Positions 1-9,772 of a stretch of 64,000 nucleotides of DNA are shown one piece after another. Under the pieces are notes generated by a model. That model was given only the letters and a program-made list of their open reading frames with translations. It did no database searches and had not been told where the DNA came from. The stretch spans positions 15,102 to 79,101 of the forward strand of contig KN887718.1 in NCBI GenBank assembly GCA_000934455.1, given 5' to 3'. A program made the position numbers and the translations under genes. The DNA is from Apostichopus parvimensis. Taxonomy: Eukaryota; Echinodermata; Holothuroidea; Aspidochirotida; Stichopodidae. The first letter of the stretch is position 1; each line of letters starts with the position of its first letter.

Positions 1-2190
1 AAAAAAAAGTAATAAAAGAATTGTGAATAAGGAAATATGCTTGAAAATGTTTTGACCACAATCATTATGACTTTCATAATTATAAATACAAACGTTACGA
101 ACGTTCAGGTGGATGATGTTTTAATGTACTACGATCAGTACTGAGTACACAGACATTAAATAATCTGCACACCAATCTCCATATTCTGTGCTTCTAAAGC
201 AGAATGGTTTCAGATGAAATTTTGTTTTAGATAATTAAAGAGAACTGAAATCTATGCATTTTTATGGGCTTTGCATCACATTTTCTACCTAAGGTGGACT
301 TGAAGCAAGCAGGAGATGAGACTGTAGAGTCTGTTTAAGAAATTCTATTCATTCATGTTGGCATGTTATTCAGACATACAAAGTATTGATTAATATGAAG
401 TTCTATTACTAACACTATATTGTTACACCTGCCTGCTAAAAGTTCACTTTTGATAGTAAATGTGACACCTTCTATGACCTTACATTTCAAATTGCCCAAA
501 GAAATTGACTGCAAATTTGTGCCCCCTTCTATCCTCACCCTAGAGTGCTATTCAATTGAAGAAAAATTTCATCCAGTGGATTTCCTGATCATAGCATGCA
601 TTAAGGCAGTAGCCACGAAAGGAAACTTTCTAATAAGTATAAATGTTTACAAGGACAATGGGTTCATTTTAATACCAGTGCTCATGCACATTGGACCATT
701 CCTTAAATGGTGAAATGTTTGCCATTTTTCGTTTTCAGTGGTGAGTTTATACTATGTGATATTATTTAAACTACTTCATTTAAAAAAGTGTGATTACAGT
801 GTGTAATGCCACAAAACTATACTAATGTATGCTTGTCTATTACTGTGTGTAGGGTCTATAGGAATTGCACTGTCTAAGCATTAGGACCAAGTTTTCCCTT
901 TCTCCATCCCTTACCCCAGTGAAATACTCCATCAAATAATTATTAATGTACTTGTGAGAATATCCAGTTCTGGCTGGAATTAATATTTCAGTCTTGGTAT
1001 TCATAGACATCTGGTTTGGAATTGACAGGGCCTGAAGTTTATATTGGCATGCACCAATTTTTTCAACATTGAAAAAGAGTTTTACTGTTTCAGTTTTGGA
1101 CTTTAAGTTACTTCCTTGTTGATTTACTAAGTTCTGTGTTTTTAGTTTCCATTTTGACATTTGCATTGCAGAAATGATTGCATGTTCATGATATCATGGC
1201 TCAGCTTTATATGAAAATGTTTGAAAGTTGTGTAATAATAATTAGAAAGTTTGAAGCTTATAACGTCAATTAACCCTTAAGCCTACCATGTAATAAGGGT
1301 TTGGCTAATGATTGTTTTCCATTTGAAATGCCCACTTTAGGATAGTTTCAGGGTGTTTGTCTTCCCAAACTGGGGTCTTCCACTTCATGGGTTGAAAAAT
1401 AATGATTGAAACTGATTTACAGAAGAAGATCATATAGTTGTTCTTGAATAGTTGGTCATAAGCCATATGCCTTGACCAACTCTATGGAGAATTTTTAATA
1501 CTGTGAAGAGGCTGACATAATATAGTATATGATTATAAATACATTACAAGGATATTATTGTATGAAAAATCTTACTTTAGCTTAATATTCGGTGAAGAGC
1601 TTTTTGCAGTATATGCCATTTAGAAAGTTTATAATTGCAGTCAGTTTGTAAAATTAAGGGTTACATAGTTTGTGGTTTTTTTGGGCAACTTAATTGGCCC
1701 TAACCAAAGATAACAACAAATGAAGTAGCTTTCAAGGTATTGCTTTTGGTGTAAGATGATCTTACCACCTCTTGAGAACAGTTGCAAAACCTGTATCTCT
1801 TATTGTTCCTATACAGACTTTTGTAACTGGTTTGTAATTGCCTTGGCCTGAAGTTTGTGATATCAGTCACTAGTCTTTTCTCAAATCTTGAAAAGTAGAA
1901 TTATTGTTTCAGTGTTGAAGTTTAAGTTCTCTACTTGTTTTATAATTGGGTTTTTGTGTTTCTAGTATCTACTTAAGAAGCTTTTAGTTTTAGTAAAGTG
2001 GTGAAAAGTGATAGGTTAAAAGCACCTTTGTATGTGCATGTTTTTGGGGAAGACCTCACTCCAAGATGAATGAAGAATTTGTGTAAATAAAGAGTGAAAA
2101 TAAACATGAGCATTTCAACGTACTTCTACCGTATATTTTTGGTGTATTCCTTAAGTATGTACTTTCTTTTTGTAGAAACTTTGCCGTAAA
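1..2190. other. Non-coding left flank, no gene supported
   Basis: No ORF here has a recognisable domain, splice context or coding character. The stretch contains possible poly(A) signals near 2085-2102 (two AATAAA-like hexamers), so it could be the 3' UTR or 3' flank of a gene left of the window, but nothing proves this. It also holds a diverged direct repeat, listed separately. Confidence 0.5.
1005..1990 (+). repeat. Diverged direct repeat pair (about 1005-1165 and 1838-1990)
   Basis: Two segments about 820 bp apart share an ordered series of words: an attg-then-ggcctgaagttt block, then a ttttctcaa/ttttttcaa plus ttgaaaa block, then ctgtttcag/attgtttcag, then ttaagtt...cttgtt and a tgtgttt-t-tagt end. 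Spacing is kept with small indels, so this is an old local duplication and not chance. No coding potential is seen in either copy. Confidence 0.5.
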
Positions 2191-2319
2191 CTAAGACAGA
2201 TAAAACCCATCAATTTATTTTAATTGTCAATATCAAATTTTCACACTTATGTTTCTTTTTTATGCAATTGATAAACCATTAATAATTCACATAAAAAACT
2301 TGTTAAAGGACAGATTTGG

Positions 2320-2870
2320 TAGACAAACACGTTAAAAGCGTCTGTAAAAAACACATAAATTTGAATTTTATCAGAAGATTTAAGCAAATTGACTGAACGA
2401 TTAACATCAAAATCCTGTAAAAAAGACAGAATTTAGGAGTAAAACCGTCTGTAAAAAAACAAACAAAAATTGTAATTTTATCAGACGATTTGGTAAATTA
2501 ACATCGAAAACTTGTAAAAAGACAGAATTTAGAAGTAAAACCGTCTGTAAAAAAACAGACAAACATTGTAATTTTATCAGACGATTTGGTTAATTAACAT
2601 CGAAAACTTGTAAAAAGACAGAATTTAGAAGTAAAACCGTCTGTAAAAAAACAGACAAAAGTTGTAATTTTATCAGACGATTTGGTAAATTAACATCGAA
2701 AACTTGTAAAAAGACCGAATTTAGAAGTAAAACCGTCTGTAAAAAACAGACAAAAATTGTAGTTTTATCAGACGATTTGGTAAATTAACATCGAAAACTT
2801 GTAAAAAGACAGAATTTGGTAGTAAAATACAATAAAACTGTCTGTAAACAATTAGGAATAAATTGTAATT
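2320..2870 (+). repeat. 96-bp minisatellite, about five units
   Basis: The anchor word gaca(c)gaattt recurs at 2425, 2521, 2617, 2713 and 2808, giving a period of 96, 96, 96 and 95 bp. Middle units are nearly identical; the outer ones are more diverged. Each unit carries a small palindrome, TCTGT-A(5-6)-ACAGA, and the words aattttatcagacgattt and ttaacatcgaaaac. The array sits in a larger AT-rich element that ends in the hairpin at 3029-3092. Confidence 0.9.
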
Positions 2871-3028
2871 TTATCAGAAGAATTCAGTTAAATATACATG
2901 AGAAAAATGCTAAATAAAACAGAATTTTTATGTTATTCTATTTAACAGATTATTCTTGTAAAAATTTTAACTGGAAAACTATGTAAAAAGAAAACATTAT
3001 TTTCCAGTTAATTCCTTTTTACAGATTG

Positions 3029-3092
3029 TCTGTAAAAATAACAGGAAACGATTGGAAACTTTTTTTCCAATCGTTTTCTGTTAATTTACAGA
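3029..3092. repeat. Long hairpin (30-bp arms, 5-nt loop) ending the minisatellite element
   Basis: The left arm (3029-3058) and right arm (3064-3092) are reverse complements. The inner 19 bp (3040-3058 with 3064-3082) has one mismatch, and the outer part pairs ctgtaaaaat with aatttacag with slight slippage. The outer arm reuses the TCTGTAAA word of the minisatellite units, so hairpin and array probably belong to one element. Ends resembling a Helitron or MITE were not defined. Confidence 0.8.
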
Positions 3093-4088
3093 AATATTTT
3101 TAACAGTGTAGGTCAGCTTAAATTCTTAGTCTACTGTACATGTATCATATGGCCTTAGATTTTCCTGGAAAATAATATTACATGTGCCCTATATCATGAC
3201 CAGATACTGTACTGAGTGTACAGTAGCAATGTCTAGAATTAGAGACTGAAGTCACCATGCAAATGTAACTTACAAGTGGCCTGAATTGAATTAGACATGT
3301 TATTATTGCTAGAACTTTTCAAAAAGTTCCTGGAAGTTTTTACTCTCCAAATTGTTCTCAGACATTATAAACACCACTGTACTGTAAGATGTCTGAATAT
3401 CCCAGTGAGGGTATCAATAAAAACATTTAAAGGATATAATATTTGAAAATCCAGCATCAAATTTGGGCCAATACAGAATACCTTAAATCTAAGTCTCTCA
3501 AGTGATGTATTGTGTTTCTTTTGTGTCTTATTGATAACTTGCCAAAATTTGTACAGAATAACAATGCCCTGAGTCCAAAAGGTTATTGAGTCAGTACAGT
3601 TCCATAATGTAACTGTTACAAAAGCAGAGTGCACCTAATTAAAAGTTAACATCCTCCAAAAATCTACATTATAACACAAACATTTGATAAAGCCTTAGGA
3701 AGAAACAATCATAACAACGGTCCACGAAAATGAGTGGTTGTGTAATGGAAGTTCAATGCAGTTTTAAAACGACGGTAGAGGAACTTCAAATTAAAATTCG
3801 TTACACGGTGGCCCTTAGCAGAGGCTACAATTAAGAGGCGAGAAAACTTGATATTAACAACAGCAGCAACATAATCTGATGATGTTATTATATCTGGCAA
3901 CATAATGAAGAGTTTCACCCATACGGTGATTGGAAGGCAAATCATACAGTGAGATACACTATATGCTATATGAAAAATCAAATGTAAATCAGAGCACATC
4001 TCCATGTAAATATTTATCACACGATTATAATAAGGAATCTTACCATGTGAATTGCTTTCCATACGGTCATTGTAATTTCTTATTCCAG

Positions 4089-4114
4089 GTGGAAGATTTT
4101 CAAACTTATTGGAG
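4089..4114 (+). CDS. 26-nt micro-exon of gene copy Z (cytoplasmic tail)
   Basis: A short exon with a good acceptor (cttattccag) and donor (gtaggc). Read from phase 0 it encodes VEDFQTYW plus two bases of an Arg codon, and it joins the exon at 5386 in frame. Its counterpart in copy A (49372-49397) has the same length, splice sites and reading, VEGFRTFW. Nothing in the protein identifies a function. The upstream exons found in copy A are not seen here, so whether it is expressed is doubtful. Confidence 0.45.
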
Positions 4115-5119
4115 GTAGGCGTTAATTAAATTATATACTGTAAATTCGTGAAATATCAATCTCCGTAAACAAAACATAGAGCGGATTATTCAATATTTTG
4201 AGTTTCTTAATTCTGAACGGAATGAACGATATTTATACTTAATGTAAACCAAAAACATTGCATATGCAAGATATCTTAGGACATGTCACTCTGGACTTTA
4301 GTTCTATACTCACCACTGCCTGACAATGCTTACATGTATTTGATCTCCCGTTTTTTAGTGTAGTCCATCATAATCATTTCGTCTTCTCGGTACTAAAACT
4401 GATACGTATAGTTGTCGTTACCAACCCAATAGTTATTTGGACACAAAAAGCTGCTTAATAGTGTTGCAAACTAAACGTTTGTAAATATAAGCTTAATTCT
4501 CTGGGATTTCATTTTTTGCTGAAAACTTTGAAGATGATAAATGAGTATGGTCTTATGCATTTGCTTTCATCTTATACAATGGTACTGTGATTGGCTCACA
4601 TACAACAAAACGACTGATATAAATCAATCATAGCTTAAGCCTAAATTAAGTAAAGTATAGTCTATTCGTTTCAGTAGATCTATTCGCCTTCTTAACCCGT
4701 CACCTTTGTTGTAGCAAAGGTGTATCATGAATTTATGTTATTATAGTTTGTGATCATATTTGGAATAAATTTGCGTTTGCGTTTGTTATATTCTTACCGG
4801 ATATCATTTTATAAGATTCCATTCGAATTGAAAATTAATATGTATTTGTATGTAGAAAAAAAAGAGGACATTATTAGAGTTTGAATTCTTAATAATAAGA
4901 AACACTGACATACACTGAATATTTTAAGTTAGAAACAATAGTTGCCACGGTTCATGATCACTAGTGATGTTTTATTGGAATCTCACCCATTCAGTGAATG
5001 TAAGTTAGACCCTGCAGTGATATACACTAAGCTATACGGGCGATCAAATGAACTCCAGAACACATCTCAATGCAAATATTTATCACACAAGTATAACAAT
5101 GAAGCTTGCTGGGTGAATT

Positions 5120-5200
5120 GCTTACCATACGGTTATTTGTAATGTATCTTTTCTATCTTATTTCAGTGGAAATATTCCGAACCTATTGGCGATAGGATTC
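5120..5200 (+). pseudogene. Degenerate second copy of the 26-nt micro-exon
   Basis: After the acceptor at about 5165 (cttatttcag) the sequence tggaaatattccgaac... matches the micro-exon at 4089, but the position of the donor GT is AT (gcgatagg), so it cannot splice normally. The flanking 100 bp (atatttatcacac...gtgaattgctt-ccatacgg) also matches the flank of 4089. It is the product of the local ~1.23-kb tandem duplication. In copy A the corresponding second exon is deleted. Confidence 0.6.
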
Positions 5201-5385
5201 AATTACTTCCTATTTTCTTCTTGATAAAGTATTCTTATGCGTTTTGCATTCATCAAATGGAAATGTTTAACCTAGGAATGAATTAAATGAAATGGCACAA
5301 TAACGTACAATTTATACAAACTCGGTGATTGATTGTTTAGCGATGCGAAATGCTTCTGATGACGAATATATATGATTATCCACAG

Positions 5386-5593
5386 GGAATCAGAATGGCA
5401 AAACATCCGTACGGCATCGGAAGGGACGTGATGCACCGATACTATACCAAGGATGCTAGCAGGATAGTGTCAACAGCCACTGCAAAAGGCCTTGCTCATT
5501 TCATGTTTAATGTAAACATATACATGCTGATTAATCCCAGCATTGAAAAAACTACTGAATGAACTATAATATCTCAAATTAAAAACAAATAAA
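5386..5593 (+). CDS. Terminal exon, stop and poly(A) signal of gene copy Z
   Basis: Acceptor attatccacag, then an exon that joins the 26-nt exon in phase 2 and reads ESEWQNIRTASEGT to a TGA at 5429-5431. AATAAA follows at 5588-5593. The copy A exon (50567) has the same acceptor, stop and poly(A) hexamer. A longer open frame through the same exon (to 5562) is also open in copy A. Its substitutions between copies are not concentrated at third positions and it does not fit the splice phase, so I favour the short reading with the rest as 3' UTR. Confidence 0.4.
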
Positions 5594-6365
5594 AGTAAGA
5601 GTTAAGTAAAAATTATACAAATTAAAATATTCCACGAAAGTCAGTTATTGCAATATTTGCCCTCTAATTGTTGTTTTAGTAAATAATCAATAACAATAAT
5701 TCAGCGCGACTTGTTTCAATTAACGTTATGTTTGCCTTACAGTGTGGCGTGACCCAGACAGTCAGCATGTTTTTAAACTGACTCTAACTACTCTATTATC
5801 AATAACCATGCATAACTATTTTGTTTATTTGAGACAGTTTCAAAGACTGAAAATAACCTAAAACCATGGTTTCTTAATACGCGAAGCTTCCTATCTCCGA
5901 CATTGTAGTTGAGTGTTTGTATATACTTATAACCTATCACCTATAGTTCACTACCTAGAGAAATAGGCTAGACGATTTGCTCTTATGTTTCTAGTTTTCG
6001 GCGATTGATTTGTTTAGCTATTATAATATCTTCACAACAATCTGTCACATTTAATTGATATTTGCAACTATAGCATTATTATAAATTACATGTGTCAGTA
6101 AGCACGTATACACTTGACAACTTCTGTTATGTTTCTGATTTCTTTAAAACTATGTGGTTTTATCTTGTACAGGCCTTTTAAATAACAAAAATACATGATA
6201 ATGCAGAACACATGTACATTTGTAAAAACATCGTCGGTTGATTTTTTCATGAGTTATTTGAGACTGTAATACTTTTGTAAGATTCTCAATGATACATTTA
6301 TCAAAGTCAAGTCTTTCTGGTTTATTTCATTGCAACAATCGTTTATGTGTCGGCAATCGAATAAG

Positions 6366-6940
6366 TCAGGGTATCTCATTTATAACCAATGTTAGATTCA
6401 CTGCTGGTCTGGCTCCAAGTGCGTAGTAGATGAACGTTATGTTACAGCCATAGGCTACAAGCACTTCGTTGTTTTCTGTAGACTTATCCGCGTCTGTGAG
6501 ATTTTTTTTTTCTTTTTGCCATCTTTTATTCAAACTTTGAATTCAATGTGCAATTTTGTTTTTCCATTTTCGTAAATAAACAATAGCTATTTCTTAAATA
6601 TCGACTATAATTGTGAAAATTAAAGTGATCGATTAACCAAGTATATTAGATTTATACGAATTTCGATATATATAATAAACATTCCCACGCAGCAGATAAT
6701 CAAGGTATAACTGAATCAGGACAAATAAATAGTGACCCCGAAAACCTAATCATCAAAAAGAGAAGAACAACTAGAAAATGTTGCGTAAAGGTTATTGTAA
6801 GAAATGGGAGAGCAAGTTTCGCACTTATGAAGATATTTCTTCACCTGTAGTAACAATTTAAACTTATTGAAGAATGCATTTGTATTTGGAATACCTCTGT
6901 TCATTTTTTCCTGATAAAATATAATACTTCCATACTCTCA
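6366..6940. other. Unique spacer, nothing recognised
   Basis: This stretch lies right of the breakpoint where homology with the downstream copy ends. It is AT-rich, with no supported ORF or repeat. Confidence 0.5.
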
Positions 6941-7139
6941 TCTCAGTCAACACCATGAACACTGAGACCCCAGTTGGAGAACACTTTAACCTTCCCAACC
7001 ATACCATTAACGACATGTCCCTACAGGGGATTGAATCCTTAGGTAGCCGTCCTGACCTAGTACGAATCAGCAGAGAGAGGCTGTGGATGCAACGCCTTCG
7101 CACCATTCAACCTCATGGGCTCAACATTAAGGAAGGACA

Positions 7140-7375
7140 TGACTCACTTTTCTCCTATTTCCCACCTCCCTCTCTCCTTGTCCCCCCACCCTTCTCATAG
7201 CTCGTTTTCACCCTTTTTTCTCCACACCTTTCTGTCTTTGTCCATCTCAAGTTTATTCCCTACCCCTTCCCTTAATCCTCTTTGTCCCTCCACTGTTTAT
7301 CTCCCACCTCTCCTCTTCCCCTGTTGGTTTCTTTCTTTCTTTCTTCTCTCCAGCCCTTGTCTACTAATCCCCTAA
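7140..7375 (+). repeat. Pyrimidine-rich (CT) tract inside the Penelope-like fragment
   Basis: About 230 bp are strongly biased to C and T on the + strand, with many ccctcc, ctctc and ctttctttctt runs. It lies between the coding remnant and the 3' terminal word of the element. Open frames across it are composition artefacts. Confidence 0.8.
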
Positions 7376-7468
7376 CACCTATCTCTTTGTGTTCACCATG
7401 CTCATAAACCTGTCTGTATTCTGTGCGTGTTTTTGTCCCTTCTGTTACTGTCACTTGTCATTTAGCCT

Positions 7469-7499
7469 TTGAAGAAGATCCTGCTAGGATTGAAACGTC
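7469..7499 (+). ncRNA. Possible decayed hammerhead-like motif at the Penelope-like 3' end
   Basis: The order TTGAAGA, a 5-bp hairpin (GATCC with GGATT, loop tgcta), then GAAAC resembles the hammerhead order CTGANGA - stem II - GAAA. Position C3 is T, there is an extra A before stem II, and no workable stem III is seen. It could be a relic or a chance match. Penelope-like elements are known to carry hammerhead ribozymes, which is the only reason to list it. Confidence 0.25.
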
Positions 7500-7879
7500 A
7501 GGCCAACTTACTTTTTACACAAATATAATACTTCATATGAAAGATAAGGAAATTCATAGGGTGTCTTACTTGAAGATGATAACCAAAACATATATCTTGC
7601 TTAGAGAAAACAAATTGTCTGTTTAATATTTTCTGCTCAAACATTTAAAATAAGATTGGAGTTAATATTACACTCCCAATATAAATGAACTAACGTTTCA
7701 TCTCTTTAACCACAGAACGTACACCGTTAATTATCCTCCTTATTCATTAAAAAAAAGAGTAAATAATTAGTACCTAGAATACGATGTATAAAGCGAAACT
7801 GAAAGTATTGAATCTTAGTATCTCTAAGTGACTGGAAAGGAATCTGAAAAATATCTCTCTACTGAAGCTCACCTATATT

Positions 7880-9640
7880 GAAGTGAAAATTCTATTTAGA
7901 GATTGTCGTCGGTGGTGTTACGAATCTCTGGATAAGCTGATTATTTATATAACGTGAAAGGAATGGCATGTTATGGATAGAATCTAGTAAAGACACCCGA
8001 TTGTTATCACCCTGGGTAAATAACTCTTTCCAATGACTGGGAATTGTGTGGATAATACCGTAATACGTTGTAAGAGGACAATTAAAGAATTTTTTTTTGG
8101 TCAACGACGAGTGTGATAAGAAAAAATAGTTGTCATCTAATAAATCTTTTAAGTATGTAATCCCCGTGTCCTGCCAGGATTTATAAAAAAATTATGATCA
8201 ACTTTAATGTAATGATTATTTCAAATGATATGATCCTTGATATGACAAGTTGGGTTCTGAAATGCAAAACGGGACCAGGCGTGGATAACATTATTTAAAA
8301 ACTTATTAGTAATCTTAATGTCTTCATACGAATAATTACAAACATGTTTGCCAAAAAGTATAATCTACATAACGCAACACTTTTGTCATGATATCGCCTT
8401 ACCCAAGTACATTTTAAACCATCAACGAAGCTGTTAAGATGGACTGCTTTTAACCCACCACTGGAAATATAGTTTATTAAAGTAGTACGCCTAATTTTAT
8501 CAGGTATTCTTGACCAAATAAACTTATAAATAATCGACTCAATGAACTTAATGAAATTTTCAGGTGGGTTCGTAAGATTCTGAAAAAGATAGACAAATAG
8601 AGAGATTGCAAATGACTTAACTAGAACAATTGTATCAATAGGGGCCAGGTCTCGACATGACCACATATTATGAATATTATTGAGGCGAGAAAGCTGTCAT
8701 TACTAACCACAATACCCAATACAGTGATTGGGCCATTGGGCCAATAAAGATCATTAACTATCTATAAAATGAGGCTTCCTAGTAATCAAAGGGCAAAGTG
8801 GATATATATTGGCTTTATCATAGTTTACTTTAATAATAATGATAATAATAATAAATGCAAATTTATATAGCGCCAATATCCAGAGGAAAACCAGTGCTCA
8901 GTGGCGCTAGTGCTCAGGAGAGGCAGTCAAACATATATGTATTTTGAGTCTGTTTTTGAAAATGTTGATGTTAACGTCTTTAAGGCCAGATGCTAATTCA
9001 AAATCCCTAAAAATATAAACAATTTCACTCAGAGAAGTGTGGGAACCATTAAGAAAAATTGTAGTATCATCTGCAGACTGCATAATCCTAATCTCTTCAT
9101 TAAGAATTGAAATACCACGGATAAGTGGATTGGAATTAACATTAATAGCTAAATTAACAGCGCAGATCATAAAGATATAAGGACTTAAAGTCTCACTCCT
9201 CTATAAATAGAAAAAGACTTCGATGATTAACCGTTGTTAATATCTGATGCCGTAGGGTTGCAATAAATAGTACGGACCCAATGACAAAAAATGTCAGTAA
9301 ATTTGAAACAAATGTAAACACTGAAATATAAAATTCCAATTCAACTTATCAAAGGCTTTATCAAAATCAATTAACAGTCAAAAACCCGAGATAGATTTTC
9401 TCTGCAGAAATCAATAGTATCAAGAAGACAGCGAATATTCTCGCCGATGAAGCAACCTTTCATAAAACCAGTTTGATTGGGGCCAATAATAGAAGAAAGA
9501 ACTCTTCTTACCCTCGCTGCTAATGCTTTTGAACAAATTTTATAATCAGTATTCAAAAGTGAAATGAGTCTGTGAGATAGTTGATAACAAAGACATTGTA
9601 GAAAAAGGATTGTATGTCTCATTGAATGGTGTTGTATTCA
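7880..9640 (-). mobile_element. Tx1/L1-clade LINE fragment, 5'-truncated, inverted
   Basis: Read on the minus strand, several short frames follow the order of an L1/Tx1 reverse transcriptase ORF. At 9370-9610 comes RLISLLNTDYKI, then NQTGF and ENIR. At 9050-9095 the catalytic QSADDTTIFL (family YADD). At 8300-8660 the thumb and C-terminal part with IYKFIWSRIP, GGLK and WVRRY. At 7890-8100 the C-terminal YYGIIHTIP motif. The frame changes several times between these blocks and endonuclease and ORF1 are absent. The copy is dead and old. A SINE-like piece (8828-8940) sits inside it. Confidence 0.75.
8828..8940 (-). mobile_element. SINE-like 3' tail with (AAT)n, inserted in the Tx1 fragment
   Basis: On the minus strand it reads ...ggcgctatataaatttgc followed by a (TTA)n tail. 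This is the same kind of 3' end as the SINE at 28060-28274 (ggcgctatataaaa then (TTA)n). The flanking gcactagcgcc and gagcactgg words fit a tail region only. The head of the element is not seen. Confidence 0.5.
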
Positions 9641-9743
9641 AATTCATAATTGTAATCAAGCAGTTTAGTATCATCCAGAAACATTTCATCAGGTTGACGT
9701 ATTTGTGACGTTATGGGGCTTAACCATCATTTTGTACTACTAG

Positions 9744-9772
9744 GAGAAGGGGTGGGGGGAGGGGGGGGGTCA
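9744..9772 (+). other. G-run cluster, possible G-quadruplex
   Basis: Four closely spaced guanine runs (4, 6 and 9 Gs plus a short one) occur after a gtactactagg context. The composition fits a G-quadruplex or a slippage-prone tract. It lies in repeat-derived sequence and no gene is adjacent. Confidence 0.5.

Larger units (their letters stand above)
3700..6365 (+). repeat. Duplicated block Z, the 3' end of a gene copy (pairs with 48960-52170)
   Basis: From about 3700 to 6365 the sequence matches 48960-52170 over most of its length: the micro-exon, the terminal exon, its poly(A) signal and about 0.8 kb of 3' flank. Similarity stops near 6365 (after ggcaatcgaataa) and near 52165 in the partner. 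Within the block an older tandem duplication of about 1.23 kb is visible, with 3703 onward resembling 4932 onward. Upstream of 3700 the partner's other exons are missing, so this copy looks truncated. Confidence 0.8.
6945..7520 (+). mobile_element. Penelope-like element, 3' fragment (GIY-YIG endonuclease end)
   Basis: The frame from about 6955 encodes the typical C-terminal end of a Penelope-like element: a PVGEHFNLPNH block, then a D-M-S-L stretch, RERLWMQRLRT and QPHGLN. This region follows the GIY-YIG nuclease domain in such elements. Downstream come a 230-bp pyrimidine tract and the family-typical 3' word tgaagaag...gaaacgtc (7470-7499). The reverse transcriptase part is absent, so this is a 5'-truncated dead copy on the + strand. 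Confidence 0.65.

Noticed and set aside
4942-5142. 66-codon open frame in block Z
   Set aside because: The matching region in copy A (50254 onward) is not open and the sequence is a duplicate of intronic DNA around 3930.
5350-5562. Open frame GIRMAKHPYG..., also open at 50516-50737, as a conserved protein exon
   Set aside because: It does not match the phase delivered by the upstream micro-exons in the preferred chain. Substitutions between the two copies fall on all codon positions, and both copies stop early in the phase-consistent frame. Kept as probable 3' UTR, though a reading starting from a phase-1 junction is not excluded.
7115-7454. Pro/Ser/Phe-rich frames on both strands
   Set aside because: They are by-products of the pyrimidine tract in the Penelope-like fragment.
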